NCBI RefSeq assembly: GCF_000208745.1
Contig: NC_030858.1
Span: 26,772,638 to 26,836,637 of the forward strand
Reading direction: 5' to 3'
Source: Theobroma cacao
Taxonomy: Eukaryota; Streptophyta; Magnoliopsida; Malvales; Malvaceae
DNA: 64,000 nucleotides
The notes under the pieces were generated by a model. The model did not search any database and was not told where the DNA came from. It saw nothing but the letters and a program-made list of their open reading frames with translations. Made by a program: the position numbers and the translations under genes. Each line of letters starts with the position of its first letter. Within the stretch, counting starts at the first letter, position 1. Shown here piece after piece: positions 1 through 10,680 of this stretch.

Positions 1-331
1 TGCACTTTTAGAGTAACTACAATTACAAGAAATGATCCAATATTAATATTTAAATTGGTTGTCCAATTGCAAACCTTATGTTGTAAACCCTCATAACCAT
101 CAAATGACAAAATGTGAAAGGGTTCTTTTCAAAAATACCCCTTATAAATAAAGTGTTTTTGAAAATAGTTCTCTCTATAATTTAACTATTTTTAGCGAAG
201 AGAAATTAATTTTAGACAAAATTACCATTAATGAAACCGACCCATATGTTTAGATCCACACCTCAAACTGACTCATATCCTTTGAGCTTTCCTCGCCAGA
301 CCATTCATCTCTAAAGTATTCATTACTAGAA

Positions 332-439
332 AGAAAAACTTTTAAACATTTTGAGCATTTTATAGTGATTTTTGATACATGAAGAAAAATCTCTGAGCGT
401 TTTGAGCATTTTAAATATTTTGGAGTGATTTTTGATACA
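332..439. repeat. Two-copy imperfect tandem repeat (about 55-60 bp)
   Basis: Two adjacent stretches share the words GAAAAA, TTTTGAGCATTTTA and AGTGATTTTTGATACAT in the same order. A partial third start follows at about 440. No coding capacity is seen. The left flank (1-331) is AT-rich with nothing I can identify. Confidence 0.6.
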
Positions 440-568
440 TGAAGAAAAACCTTTGAGCATTCTTCGCCAAGTAGGCATATTCGTTGATTATATTGTTAAA
501 TGAAATATAGTGTTGTTTGAAATTGTTGATTTTGTTAAATGAAATTCAATAGTTTTGGTGGTTTTTAA

Positions 569-922
569 GCATTATGTAATCGGTTTTTGGGTATTACGTG
601 ACTAGTTTTTAAGTATTACGTGACTAATTTTTAGGTATTGCGTGACTAATTTTTAGGTATTACGTGAATAGTTGATATGGCATTGCGTGACTAATTGATA
701 GGCATTGCGTGACTAGTTTTTAGGCATTGTGTGACTTAGGCAATGCCTACAACTTAGTCACGCAATACCTACAACCTAGTCAAGTAATGCTTAAAAACTA
801 GTTAAACAATGCTTAAAAACCAAAGACACAATGATTAAATCACGCAATACTTAAAAGTCAGTCTCACAATACCTAAAAAATAGTGACACAATGTCTAAAA
901 CCAGTAATGCAATACCTAATAA
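569..922. repeat. Head-to-head foldback array of about 22-bp repeats
   Basis: Positions 569 to about 739 hold about eight tandem copies of a unit whose core is GCATTGCGTGACTAGTTTTT (variants GTATTACGTGACTAATTTTT). From about 740 to 922 the same unit continues about nine times as its reverse complement (GTCACGCAATACCTA, GCAATGCTTAAAAACTAG). The whole is a roughly 350-bp imperfect palindrome made of tandem repeats, with the turn near 735-742 (TTAGGCAATGCCTA). No ORF, LTR end or transposase is attached. It could be a foldback/MITE-like element or an inverted minisatellite. Transcribed, it would form a long hairpin RNA, but transcription is not shown. Confidence 0.75.
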
Positions 923-3350
923 TCAATTGATTTGCTTGCTCCCAATCAAGTTTAAGTTGCCAAAGTCATACAGTATTCAAATTTACAAATATGTTTAATC
1001 AATTTTAACTCCTTAATTTGGAGGTTCTATGAATATAATCTAATAAACCCAAGAACCTAAAACACATACCTTGATGTCATATCTGTTTTTTGGAATAGTG
1101 AGAAAGAGCTGGATGGCGAGATAAACAGTATTTGGTAATAGAGAAAAATAGAGATTTAATTTTAAAATTTTTGTTTGGATGGCAGGATAGAGAAAACTGA
1201 AACCATTTTAATTTGTCTGAAATTGTTTAAAAGGCATTGCTTTCAATTCATGCCAAAAATTGACTAAAAATAGTTAAAATTATAATAAATGATACTTTTG
1301 AATTAGGTTTATGAGGAAGATTATCTCTCACAATTTCCTCAAAAGTGAAATCACTATTTTATCTTTTATGTTAATTTTTTCTTAAATTTTATTAAATTGG
1401 TGATCCAATACTTTAGATCTAATTTTTTTTTAGTAGCAAAATATGATGAGTAGCTAATTCATCAATCCACTAAGCTTAGATTAATCATTAATCTTTTTGA
1501 AATTACTAGAAGTGATGTTAATGCTATGAACTTCACTTTTTGGATACATTTTCTTGGATGCTTATCTCAATTATAATCCTAACACACAGAGTCTAAATCA
1601 ACGTAATAGAATGATCATGCCCATGGTATATCAAAAATTATAAGAAGATAAAACATGAGTCCACTATCCATTAAGATTTTGATTCTATCATAAGCGAATG
1701 CACACGTATGAGATCAAAGTTTAAGTAATTATTAAATTTAAACTTGATTCTCATGTAATTCCAATTCAAATTATAGTGTCATTATTCGAAGTCAATTACT
1801 CCGATGATTTGAGACTCATCATTCTCTTGAAGTGAATCACATTTCTTGTTTTGGAAGTAATCTAGACACTATAACTTTAACATAATAAAGTGATTAGCTT
1901 TATTATATGGCTGTGAATAATTTTTAGATTCTATTAAAATACATGTCTTCTATGCATAACTCTGCATTCAAATGTATTTTAATATCTTAATAAAATCATA
2001 GTATTTTTATAACTAGAAAATAAATACTTCCTTAAAACAAATTCTTCATCTTATTATTAAAATGTATTTTCATTACAAATAAATGAATGAAAATAAACAT
2101 GATAACATGCTTGCTTTCAAGACATCATATTCTCAAATTCCTAACATGAACATAACAAAAAAAAAAATTGTTTAAAATTTTTTAAATAGTTTAGAAACTT
2201 TTTTAAATATTATACTTAATTCATAAAGATTTAGAACATAAGATATACCTGATGCAAACTCACCCTACTCCTGTTGCACTAATTTATCAAATTTTTAAAA
2301 TTTTCATCTTAGATTGCAAAAGCCATAACATGACGGCTCGGATTTTTGAAACTCTTAATTCTTGCTTAATTTTCTTTCTTAATCTAGTGATATTGTTAAC
2401 CATTTCAAATGCCATACATCTCGTTTTCCTTTTTCTTTTTTTTTTTTTGTTATTTGGTCTTTAGATTCATAAGAGGCAATGCACTTTTTGAGGTAAAAAA
2501 CTTAAAATAGAGATAAAGATCATGAATAATAAATTAAGGTCTAAATTAAAATATATTAAATAAAATCAAATGCATTAATTGAGGTTTACGTAGCACTTAC
2601 TTTACCGCTTGATCGAAAGTACAAGTTCAAGAATATGTTCATATGATAATGAAGAAGTCGTAATCAGTATTTTCTTATTTAGTTACATTTAATCATCCAA
2701 ATAAATATATTAATTTTAATAATATCTTAAATTTAATTTAAATTACTTCACAAGGAATGGGAATATCACTTATCTCATATATATCGTGAAGTTAATTAGT
2801 GTACCGATTGGATGGTCACTCATCATAATGATTTTAGTATAGAATTACAAGTTTATTGATGTACTCCCTATAAACATTTCTTATTTATTACTTACGGACT
2901 CTCTAAGTGTCCAATGACTTAAGATGTTATTTTAAATTAATTCCATAAAATTTTCTTTCATATAAAAAAAAATAATTTAAATTTATTTTAAAAAAAAAAT
3001 TTTGATTTACAGAAAGATTTGAATCACGTGGACCCTAATGGTTCAATGAATACACTAAACCCATACTCAGTAAAGCCCAAATTTAGTAGGTTCAAGTGAT
3101 CCAATATGATAAATTGAAAAATAAAATAAAATCATGCAAATTCAATAAAATTTACGTGAATAATTTTTGAAAAGAAGCATAAGGTACCCAATTGAGCGGA
3201 TTGTTTTGTTGTTGGGTTGGGTCAACTTAAAAATATGTGGTCAGGTGTATGTGAGATGCTTTGGTCACGTATTGGACCGACTAATCAACCGCCCTCTCTC
3301 GAACCTTTTCTAACCCCTGACCAAAATTTTTATTTTATCAAAAAAAAAAA
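923..3350. other. AT-rich intergenic region upstream of SelO
   Basis: No gene, RNA or recognisable repeat end was found. The only ORF of note (2252-2464) is low-complexity and hydrophobic and looks random. The last 150 bases before the SelO start are more CT-rich and end in an A-tract (3341-3350), consistent with a 5' leader. I cannot place a TATA box with confidence. Confidence 0.5.
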
Positions 3351-6300
3351 ATGATATTTCATTTCTCTCCAATATCACCGCTCCTCGCACTCTCTTCTTC
3401 CTCTCTCACTTCCCTTTGCCTCCGCTCCTTCCTTCGCTCTTCCCCTAAATCCCCTTTTAGCCCTTCCCTTTTCCTCAAACCCCGCCTCTCCCTTGCATGC
3501 CACCTCTCCACCGGCGGCAGCCTTCGCATGGACTCGCCTTCACCCGACCCCCCTTCCTCCCTCTCCGTCGAGTCTATAGCCGAGGGTTTGAAAAATCAAA
3601 GCTTAACGGAACAAGATAATGATAATATCAACAATAAAATTAAAAACAAAAATGTCAAATTAGGCCTGGAAGATCTGAATTGGGACCATTCCTTCGTTAG
3701 AGAGCTCCCTGGTGACCCTAGAAGCGATTCAATACCACGACAGGTTATTTTTCTAACTTCTTTTTATTTTCTTTTGCACGTTTTAATTTTATGCTATTTT
3801 TCTTGATTTAATAGGAAATTGTTGAAAGTATATATTTTTTTTTTAAATAAGGAGATTTTTCCTGTATTTTTTTTATGTATTTTATTAAAATTAAACTACT
3901 AGTTAAAATCGCAAATTTGTTAATTGATTTAGTTTATAAGAATGGAAAAAGGAAAAAAAATGGATCTTTATCTACTGATTAAAGAGCGAGAAAAGACAAA
4001 GTTGAATCTTTGATTTGTATAATTTGAAATAAGCTTTTTTAAAAAATTTTTATGATGATTTTGCAGGTTTTACACGCCTGTTATACGAAAGTTTTGCCAT
4101 CAGCTGAAGTAGAGAATCCGAAGCTTGTTGCCTGGTCAGACTCAGTGGCTGATTTGCTTGATCTGAATCCTAAAGAGTAAGCATTGCATTACACTGTGAT
4201 TTTAAATGGTATGAGCGAATGATTGTTGATGGGCATCTAAGCAATCTGTGATTTTAAAATGTTAGTTTCAATTTCCCTAGCTGAACTGTTACTCCTTAGA
4301 AAAAACATTCGGGCATTTGCATCCATGTGTACTCCTTGGGTTTCTGATATGTTGTTGTTAAGATATTCCATGTGAGCACTTGAATGGTCTTTGGAATATA
4401 CATTTCCTGAGTATCATAGAAACTGTTAGAGGTTATTCTATTTTCAAATTTTCACTATGCCTTAAACTCTTTTCATTATTGATGTTTGGATATCCTTGGA
4501 ATGTTTAACTTCTAGCATTTGACTGGAAACTATAAAGAAAGGGGAAAAGGGGGGGGGGGGGGGATTATTTGTATAGCTAGTGATGATCATATGGCAACAT
4601 TCTGATTTACAAGGATGTGTTTTTAAGATGGCATGTCTACATTTGTTTGTACTTTGATATCTATCTGTAAATATGCTGAAATGCTTGTTTTCTTTTAAGG
4701 CTTGTTTCATGCATGGGATGACTTCTTATTTCATGCTATATTTGTCATTTTATCTAGTCTCGGATAGAAGAATTTGAGAGTCAGTTGGATTATTCATCCT
4801 ATACAATATGCACACTCCTATATGGTTAGGAGTAAGTAAAATAAATTGAAGTCTTCTGGTTATGCGTGCACCAAAACAAGATAAATGAAGACAATTTACT
4901 CATAATTTTGTCCTCTCCTATTCTATCTATTATCCTATTGACTAAATGTAACCTTAATTTATAGGATTAAGTCATTTTCCACATTCTTGGAAATTTTCAT
5001 TTTTCAAGCCTTGGTTTTGATTGTTGTTTACTGCCTTTTTCTGTCCCCTTGTATTGCTTCATGTTATCCTAGGGATTAACCATATAGCTCTTCATTGGAG
5101 CTGCAGATTTGAAAGACCAGATTTTCCCCTTAAATTTTCTGGGGTTTCTCCTTTGGCTGGAGCGTAAGTATTTGTCACAAAGCTTTTATTACTATCAGCT
5201 TATTTCTTAGTTATACTCCTTCTGGTCCTCATTGATTTTACCTCTGACAGGGTGCCATATGCTCAATGCTATGGTGGGCATCAATTTGGCACGTGGGCTG
5301 GTCAGCTGGGTGACGGCCGTGCAATTACTCTTGGGGAGATTCTAAATTCTAAGCTAGAAAGGTGGGAATTGCAGCTTAAAGGAGCTGGGAAGACCCCATA
5401 CAGTCGATTTGCAGATGGGCTTGCGGTCTTGCGAAGTAGCATCCGCGAATTTCTTTGCAGTGAAGCAATGCATTTTCTAGGAATTCCAACTACTCGTGCC
5501 CTTTGTCTTGTGACTACTGGAAAATTTGTAACTCGAGACATGTTCTATGAGTATGTTCACTGGGTTTTTGACTTAGATAATGACTGGCTAAGTGGACGTT
5601 TCCTGCATACTAGTAGATAAATATGTGGGGTGTATTTCAATTATAATTCTTTTAATCTTCTACTGCAGTGGCAATCCAAAGGAAGAACCTGGTGCAATTG
5701 TTTGCAGAGTTGCCCAGTCCTTTCTGCGGTTTGGTTCATTCCAGATACATGCTTCTAGGGGAGAAGAGGACCTTGGCATTGTTCGTGATTTGGCAGACTA
5801 TGCCATTAGACATCACTTCCCTCATATTGAGAACATTAGTAAAAGTGAGAGCTTGTCTTTTAGCACAGGTGATGATGATCATTCAGTTGTGGATTTGACT
5901 TCAAACAAGTATGCAGGTAAATATATAGGATTCATTACCACACGTGGTATAGATGGTAAATTTGATGAGCTATATGAAAGTGGTTTAGGCAAAATTAGGG
6001 TGGATAGGTGAAAAATCAGTTTGTGGGTCGAGTAGGTCTCCCTTCTCTCTTTGTGGTTCTGCATTGTGTCAACTGCTGACTTTTGTGGATTTCTTTTTAC
6101 TACTCTGATGACCGTGAAACATGATTTCCTATTACTGTTGGCTGTAAGCTTTGTCACATTCAAAAACTGTAGGGCTATTCCAAGTTTTCTGTCTATGGAT
6201 TTTATATAGAGCACAATGGCTGATCCTGCATACTGGGAGAAGGCCTGAACTGTTGTTGCATAGTGCTTACTTATGTATCTAGGCGAATGACACATGTGCT

Positions 6301-7939
6301 TCTTTCTCTGGTGTTATGACCTAATGGTTTTTGACTTGTTGGTTGGGAAGCAATTGAGACAGGCTAGGTTTACTCTGCTGGGTTCCAACTTTACATTTGG
6401 GTCAATAAGGAAACATTTTATAATTTTAGTCTTGATTTCTGTTCATAAATTTATACTCCCTTGTGACTGGCTCAATGATACATAGAGAGTTGAATTTGTC
6501 TGTGGTGTGCAGGACATGAGTGCTTCCCTGCACCCCTTAATGCAATGTTGACAACTAGTTTTGCCTTGTGTATGCATTGAGTGCGGTGCAGGACATCAGT
6601 CGTTCCTTCTTGTACCCCTTAATGCAATGTTGACAACTAGTTATGTCTTGTGTATGCCTTGAGTGCAGTTTGTCCATATTGAACACAATGTAGTAAAATT
6701 TGATGATTTAAGTGGTAATAATTCTAATTTTTTACTTCTCTTTTTGTTTATATCAGCATGGATAGTGGAGGTTGCTGAGCGTACTGCTTCTTTGGTTGCA
6801 AGATGGCAGGGAGTTGGCTTTACTCATGGTGTTCTGAACACTGACAACATGAGCATTTTGGGTCTCACCATTGATTATGGTCCTTTTGGATTTTTGGATG
6901 CTTTTGATCCAAGTTACACACCAAATACTACAGATCTTCCTGGGAGAAGATACTGCTTTGCAAATCAGCCTGATATTGGCTTATGGAATATTGCACAATT
7001 TGCCTCAACTTTGATGGCTGCGCATTTGATAAATGATAAAGAAGCAAACTATGCCATGGAAAGGTATGTCTAATTTAGAGTTCTCTCTTCGTTGTAATAA
7101 TGCTAAAAATCTTCTGTTATGGACCACTTATACATTACCTTGTTGCAGGTATGGGACAAAATTTATGGATGATTATCAAGCTATAATAAGCCAAAAGCTT
7201 GGCCTCCAAAAATACAATAAACAGCTTGTCAATAAACTTCTTAATAATTTGGCTGTTGATAAAGTGGATTACACGAATTTCTTTCGGTCACTTTCCAATA
7301 TCAAAGCAGATCCTGGCATTCCAGAAGATGAGTTATTGGTGCCACTGAAGGCTGTTCTGCTAGATATTGGCAGGGAACGCAAGGAGGCATGGGTCAGTTG
7401 GGTACAATCCTATATACAAGAGGTACAATGGTATTTTGGTCACGTGAATATACACACACTGAGATGTGTGTGTGAATTACTATCCTATAAACTGGTGTTG
7501 AAGTTTTTAAACTCCAAAAATGGGTTTATAGGGTTGCCATATGTCTATTTAGTAATTATTCTAGTTTATTAGTCTCTGTTATTGTAGCCAAACTGGTGTT
7601 GATAAGTAAACAAAGTTGTGTTCCTCATTTTCCAATTTGTTGTAGCAACTGCGGAAAATCTCACAAGATATCTTTTTTCTGCAGCTTGTTGCCAGTGGCA
7701 TCTCAGATGAGGAGAGGAAAGCTTCAATGGACTCAGTGAACCCTAAATATGTTCTCAGGAACTATCTATGCCAGAGTGCTATTGATGCAGCTGAACTTGG
7801 TGACTTCAGAGAGGTTCGAAGGCTGCTAAAAGTAATGGAGCGGCCATATGATGAGCAACCGGGAATGGAAAAATATGCGCGCTTGCCTCCAGCATGGGCT
7901 TATCGGCCTGGTGTTTGCATGCTGTCTTGTTCTTCATGA
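3351..7939 (+). CDS. SELO: Selenoprotein-O-like protein (SelO/YdiU/UPF0061 family), cysteine form, 8 exons
   Basis: Coding exons read as 3351-3743, 4067-4176, 5107-5163, 5251-5550, 5669-5916, 6757-7063, 7149-7422 and 7685-7939. All introns are GT-AG and the phases join without a break to 647 residues. SelO proteins have a protein-kinase fold with inverted ATP binding and transfer AMP to Ser/Thr/Tyr of target proteins, mainly in mitochondria. Visible family motifs are [17 protein letters not shown] (194-210), [11 protein letters not shown] (229-239), HGVLNTDN (393-400) and DYGPFGFLD (409-417). By spacing, Lys230, Glu253, Asn400 and Asp409 match the catalytic and metal-binding residues of bacterial SelO. 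The Ser/Arg-rich N-terminus (1-59) looks like an organellar transit peptide, and Met60 is a possible internal start. The C-terminus is SCSS, with Cys645 third from the end where animal SelO carries selenocysteine. The gene appears intact. Confidence 0.95.
4545..4563 (+). repeat. G homopolymer tract in SelO intron 2
   Basis: A G-rich run ends in about 14 consecutive G within intron 2 of the SelO gene. It is the kind of tract that often varies in length between individuals or is mis-sequenced. Confidence 0.8.
6507..6664 (+). repeat. 79-bp tandem duplication in SelO intron 5
   Basis: Two copies with a period of 79 bp both begin GTGCAGGACAT and contain CCCCTTAATGCAATGTTGAC and TTGTGTATGC. Each copy ends in a TTGAGTGC(A/G)G string that resembles a 3' splice site, about 100-170 bp before the exon 6 acceptor at 6756. 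Confidence 0.85.
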
Positions 7940-8050
7940 TTTTATTAGTTGGCTATGTTATACAAAATTAGAAATACCAAAAAAAGGAAGAGTGCACCTT
8001 TGTATATAATAGTGGAGAAATTTTTTATTTAGCTTTTCACCCCCTTATGC

Positions 8051-8056
8051 AATAAA
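8051..8056 (+). promoter_or_regulatory. Candidate polyadenylation signal of SelO
   Basis: An AATAAA hexamer lies 112 bases after the SelO stop codon, in a T-rich context. It is the first such hexamer downstream, so it is a plausible poly(A) signal; no transcript end is proven. Confidence 0.45.
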
Positions 8057-8651
8057 GTGTAGTAATGCTTGTATACCAGTGGGGACAGCATTTACTTCAC
8101 TCTGTAGTGCATATCTATGCTATAACCATGGCATTAGCTTCTCATATCTATTGCCCATTTGTTGTAATGGTATGCTAGAGAAAAGAAAAAAACTACCGGG
8201 AAACCTTGACGCTCAAAGTGGGAGGGTCCATTTCCCCCCTCGTCGTTCTATTTCGCAGTTGCTGGTCCATCTTAATCCTTGTCACGTTTGACTATCCTAG
8301 CTTTTGAACTGGAATGCATAAATTGAAATTATATTTTCAGCAGAGTGCATATGTCACGTGTCTTGGTTACCAATCTCTCCAATAGGTGAAGGAAGGAAAG
8401 TTCCTATTTATATGTTTAAGGGATCAAGGATATTTTATTACAGATAATTGTGTACGATTTTCATTTTCTACTTACATCTTGATATTTTTATTTCGATTGA
8501 TTTTTATTTACAAATTCAAGACTCTCTCTGTCTCTCTTATTGATGCGGCATCTAGATGTCCAGGCAATGGTAATCTTTGTAAATTAATATTATTATATTT
8601 TCAGTAGCGTGTTTACAAAAGTAAATAGCAAATTTAAATTTGGCTTTGGAT

Positions 8652-8758
8652 GTAGCTCCGCTCCTCTCCAGTGCATGTATCGGATCTTGACACGTTGGCT
8701 ACTACAAAGCCAACGCTCCCAAATTGACGATCCAGCGGAGCAGAGAGGAGAGCTGCAT
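8652..8758. repeat. GC-rich inverted repeat in the SelO-LIP2 spacer
   Basis: The inner hairpin pairs CGTTGGCT (8693-8700) with AGCCAACG (8708-8715) around a 7-base loop. Outer arms ATGTAGCTC and GAGCTGCAT, each next to a CT/GA-rich stretch, are nearly complementary. The segment is markedly more GC-rich than its surroundings and lies about 1.2 kb before the LIP2 start codon. It could belong to the LIP2 promoter or first exon, or be a small MITE. Confidence 0.5.
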
Positions 8759-9469
8759 CACCCAGCGATAGACAAACATAAAAAATAAAACGAAGACTGT
8801 GAAGATTGGACTTGGAGGAATCGTCTCTTTTTTCTCTGTCTAAAATTGATAATAACTCCTGATTCCGGCCCCTTTTGGATTCTCTTGATTTTAATTAATG
8901 CATGAAAGCTCAACCATTGACTTTATATGCTGACAAATGTCAAGATCTGAAAACAGAGTGGCCTCTTCCGTCCGTGTGAAAGCGTCATTGCAGAGGCTTA
9001 AATCATCTCCCTCAGAGTTTTGATTACTGTGCTTTGCAAATATAGGAGGTAGGTAAGGTTCTTTTTTTTTGTTGCTGCTTCTCATTTGATTTCGTCATTT
9101 CTTGCGCCATAGTGTAAAATACTAAATCTTCTCCCCCGATTCTTAATACCCACATTCAGTTTTGCTGAAACGTGTACAAGTGTATGAGGAAATGCTTCTA
9201 TGAGTTGTCAAGTAAAAGCAAATCTGAATTTCTGGGCATAGTTTTCTTATTCTTTTGATGGGTTTGCTAATGAATTGAAAGATGTTTGAATGTTACTTCC
9301 ACAACCTCCAAAAGTTTCCATTTTTGTTAATGGCAAACGTAAATAGAGACGCTCCATGGTCGTAATATTAAAGCTTAGTACTCTCTTTTTGTTTGTAGTA
9401 AGTTTCTTTGCAGTTGAAACACTTGTCATACGCAACTTGACATAACTCTTTTCAATTCCAAACTAGATT

Positions 9470-9500
9470 TGGGAGGGGAGGGGAGGGGAGGGAAGGGGTG
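9470..9500 (+). repeat. GGGGA simple repeat
   Basis: A short run of GGGAGGGGAGGGGAGGGA units lies in the region upstream of the LIP2 coding exon. It is low-complexity with no coding signal. Confidence 0.8.
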
Positions 9501-9959
9501 TTCTGTTTCCGCCTTAATGCTCCACTTTCTTAAACATGTTTCACTATTCAATTCTCTCCTTCAAGCCTTTACCTCCCTAGACTATGTTTTAGATGTGCTA
9601 AACACGAAATTGCTGCGACCTGCACAACGACGATTTCATTCTGACTCTCATCTTTGTTTTTGTTTTGTTCAATCACATCAAATTCCTTGGAACTTCAGAT
9701 GCCCTAAAGCATCTGTTAATTTATCTTGACTATGGTCATTTCAATGCTCATATTGTTTTCTAATTGCCTAAAAAGTTTTTTACCATTAGGCTGTTTTACA
9801 AATTAAACGATAACTTAAATGTTGCATATGAAGAACTGCCTTTGCTCTCCCTTTTGGGATCAGATGGTGACGGTAGTAGTTTTTTATTCTGTACTGGATA
9901 GTTGAATGTGATCACAATAGTTGAAATGATGAATCAAGGAAATGTGGTTAATCATGTCG

Positions 9960-9972
9960 CATTCCACAGGGA
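9960..9972 (+). promoter_or_regulatory. Probable 5'UTR intron acceptor of LIP2
   Basis: The sequence CATTCCACAG ends at 9969, just before GGAATG. It supports a spliced 5' leader. The matching donor could not be chosen by eye among several GT sites between 8.8 and 9.9 kb. Confidence 0.5.
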
Positions 9973-10680
9973 ATGAGAGGTCCACGAAATCTTGAGGTGT
10001 GGAAGATGGGCGTTGTCAACTACTTGGATGCACTTAAGCTGCAGGAGAAGCTGGTCTCTGATAGAAAAATTTGTAAGATTCCAGATACTCTCCTGTCCCT
10101 GCAACATCCTCCAACATATACCCTTGGCAAACGGCGAACTGATCACAATTTGTTAATACCTGTGTCTGAATTGAAACAAATGGGAGCTGAACTTCATTAT
10201 ACACAAAGGGGAGGAGACATTACATTTCATGGTCCTCGTCAAGCCATCTTATACCCTGTTATTTCTCTTCGGGAAATTGGGCTTGGTGCTAGGAATTATG
10301 TAGAGAAACTTGAGTTAACTATGATTGAATTAGCATCTTTGTATGGTGTGAAGGCATGTGCTGGACAAAAGGGTGAGACAGGGGTTTGGGTTGGAGACAG
10401 AAAGATTGGTGCAATTGGTGTCCGGATATCGTATGGAGTCACCTCTCATGGGTTGGCATTCAACATTGATCCTGACTTGAAGTATTTTAAACATATTGTA
10501 CCTTGCGGGATTGGAGATAAAGAAGTTACATCTTTGAGAAGGGAGACAGGTGCTGTGCTTCCTGCTGAAGAAGTAATTCATGAGCAGTTAATTTCTTGTT
10601 TTGCAAGACTCTTTGGTTATAGTAGTATCACATGGAAGGAGAGTCCCTTGATATTGCCTGATAATGAAGAAATTGAGTGA
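9973..10680 (+). CDS. LIP2: Lipoyl(octanoyl) transferase, mitochondrial LIP2 type
   Basis: One uninterrupted exon encodes 235 residues, the usual length of plant LIP2. The enzyme moves octanoyl groups from acyl carrier protein to lipoyl domains of mitochondrial 2-oxoacid dehydrogenases and glycine cleavage H protein; lipoyl synthase then adds sulfur. Family features in order are SLQHPPTYTLGKRR (42-55), the RGGDITFHGP block (79-88), GVWVGDRKIGAIG (137-149) with conserved Lys144, and HIVPCGIGDKEVTSL (174-188) with acyl-accepting Cys178. No long transit peptide precedes MRGPRNLEVW, which is normal for LIP2. The start lies four bases after a strong acceptor (CCACAG, ending 9969), so the 5' leader very probably contains an intron in the 8.7-9.97 kb region. 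The chloroplast paralogue LIP2p would carry a long N-terminal extension, absent here. The gene looks intact. Confidence 0.95.
   Translation: MRGPRNLEVWKMGVVNYLDALKLQEKLVSDRKICKIPDTLLSLQHPPTYTLGKRRTDHNLLIPVSELKQMGAELHYTQRGGDITFHGPRQAILYPVISLREIGLGARNYVEKLELTMIELASLYGVKACAGQKGETGVWVGDRKIGAIGVRISYGVTSHGLAFNIDPDLKYFKHIVPCGIGDKEVTSLRRETGAVLPAEEVIHEQLISCFARLFGYSSITWKESPLILPDNEEIE

Noticed and set aside
5302..5541. Antisense ORF in SelO exon 4
   Set aside because: Shadow of a conserved coding exon on the opposite strand.
5879..6295. Antisense 138-residue ORF in SelO intron 5
   Set aside because: No family features; overlaps the exon 5 end and intron sequence.
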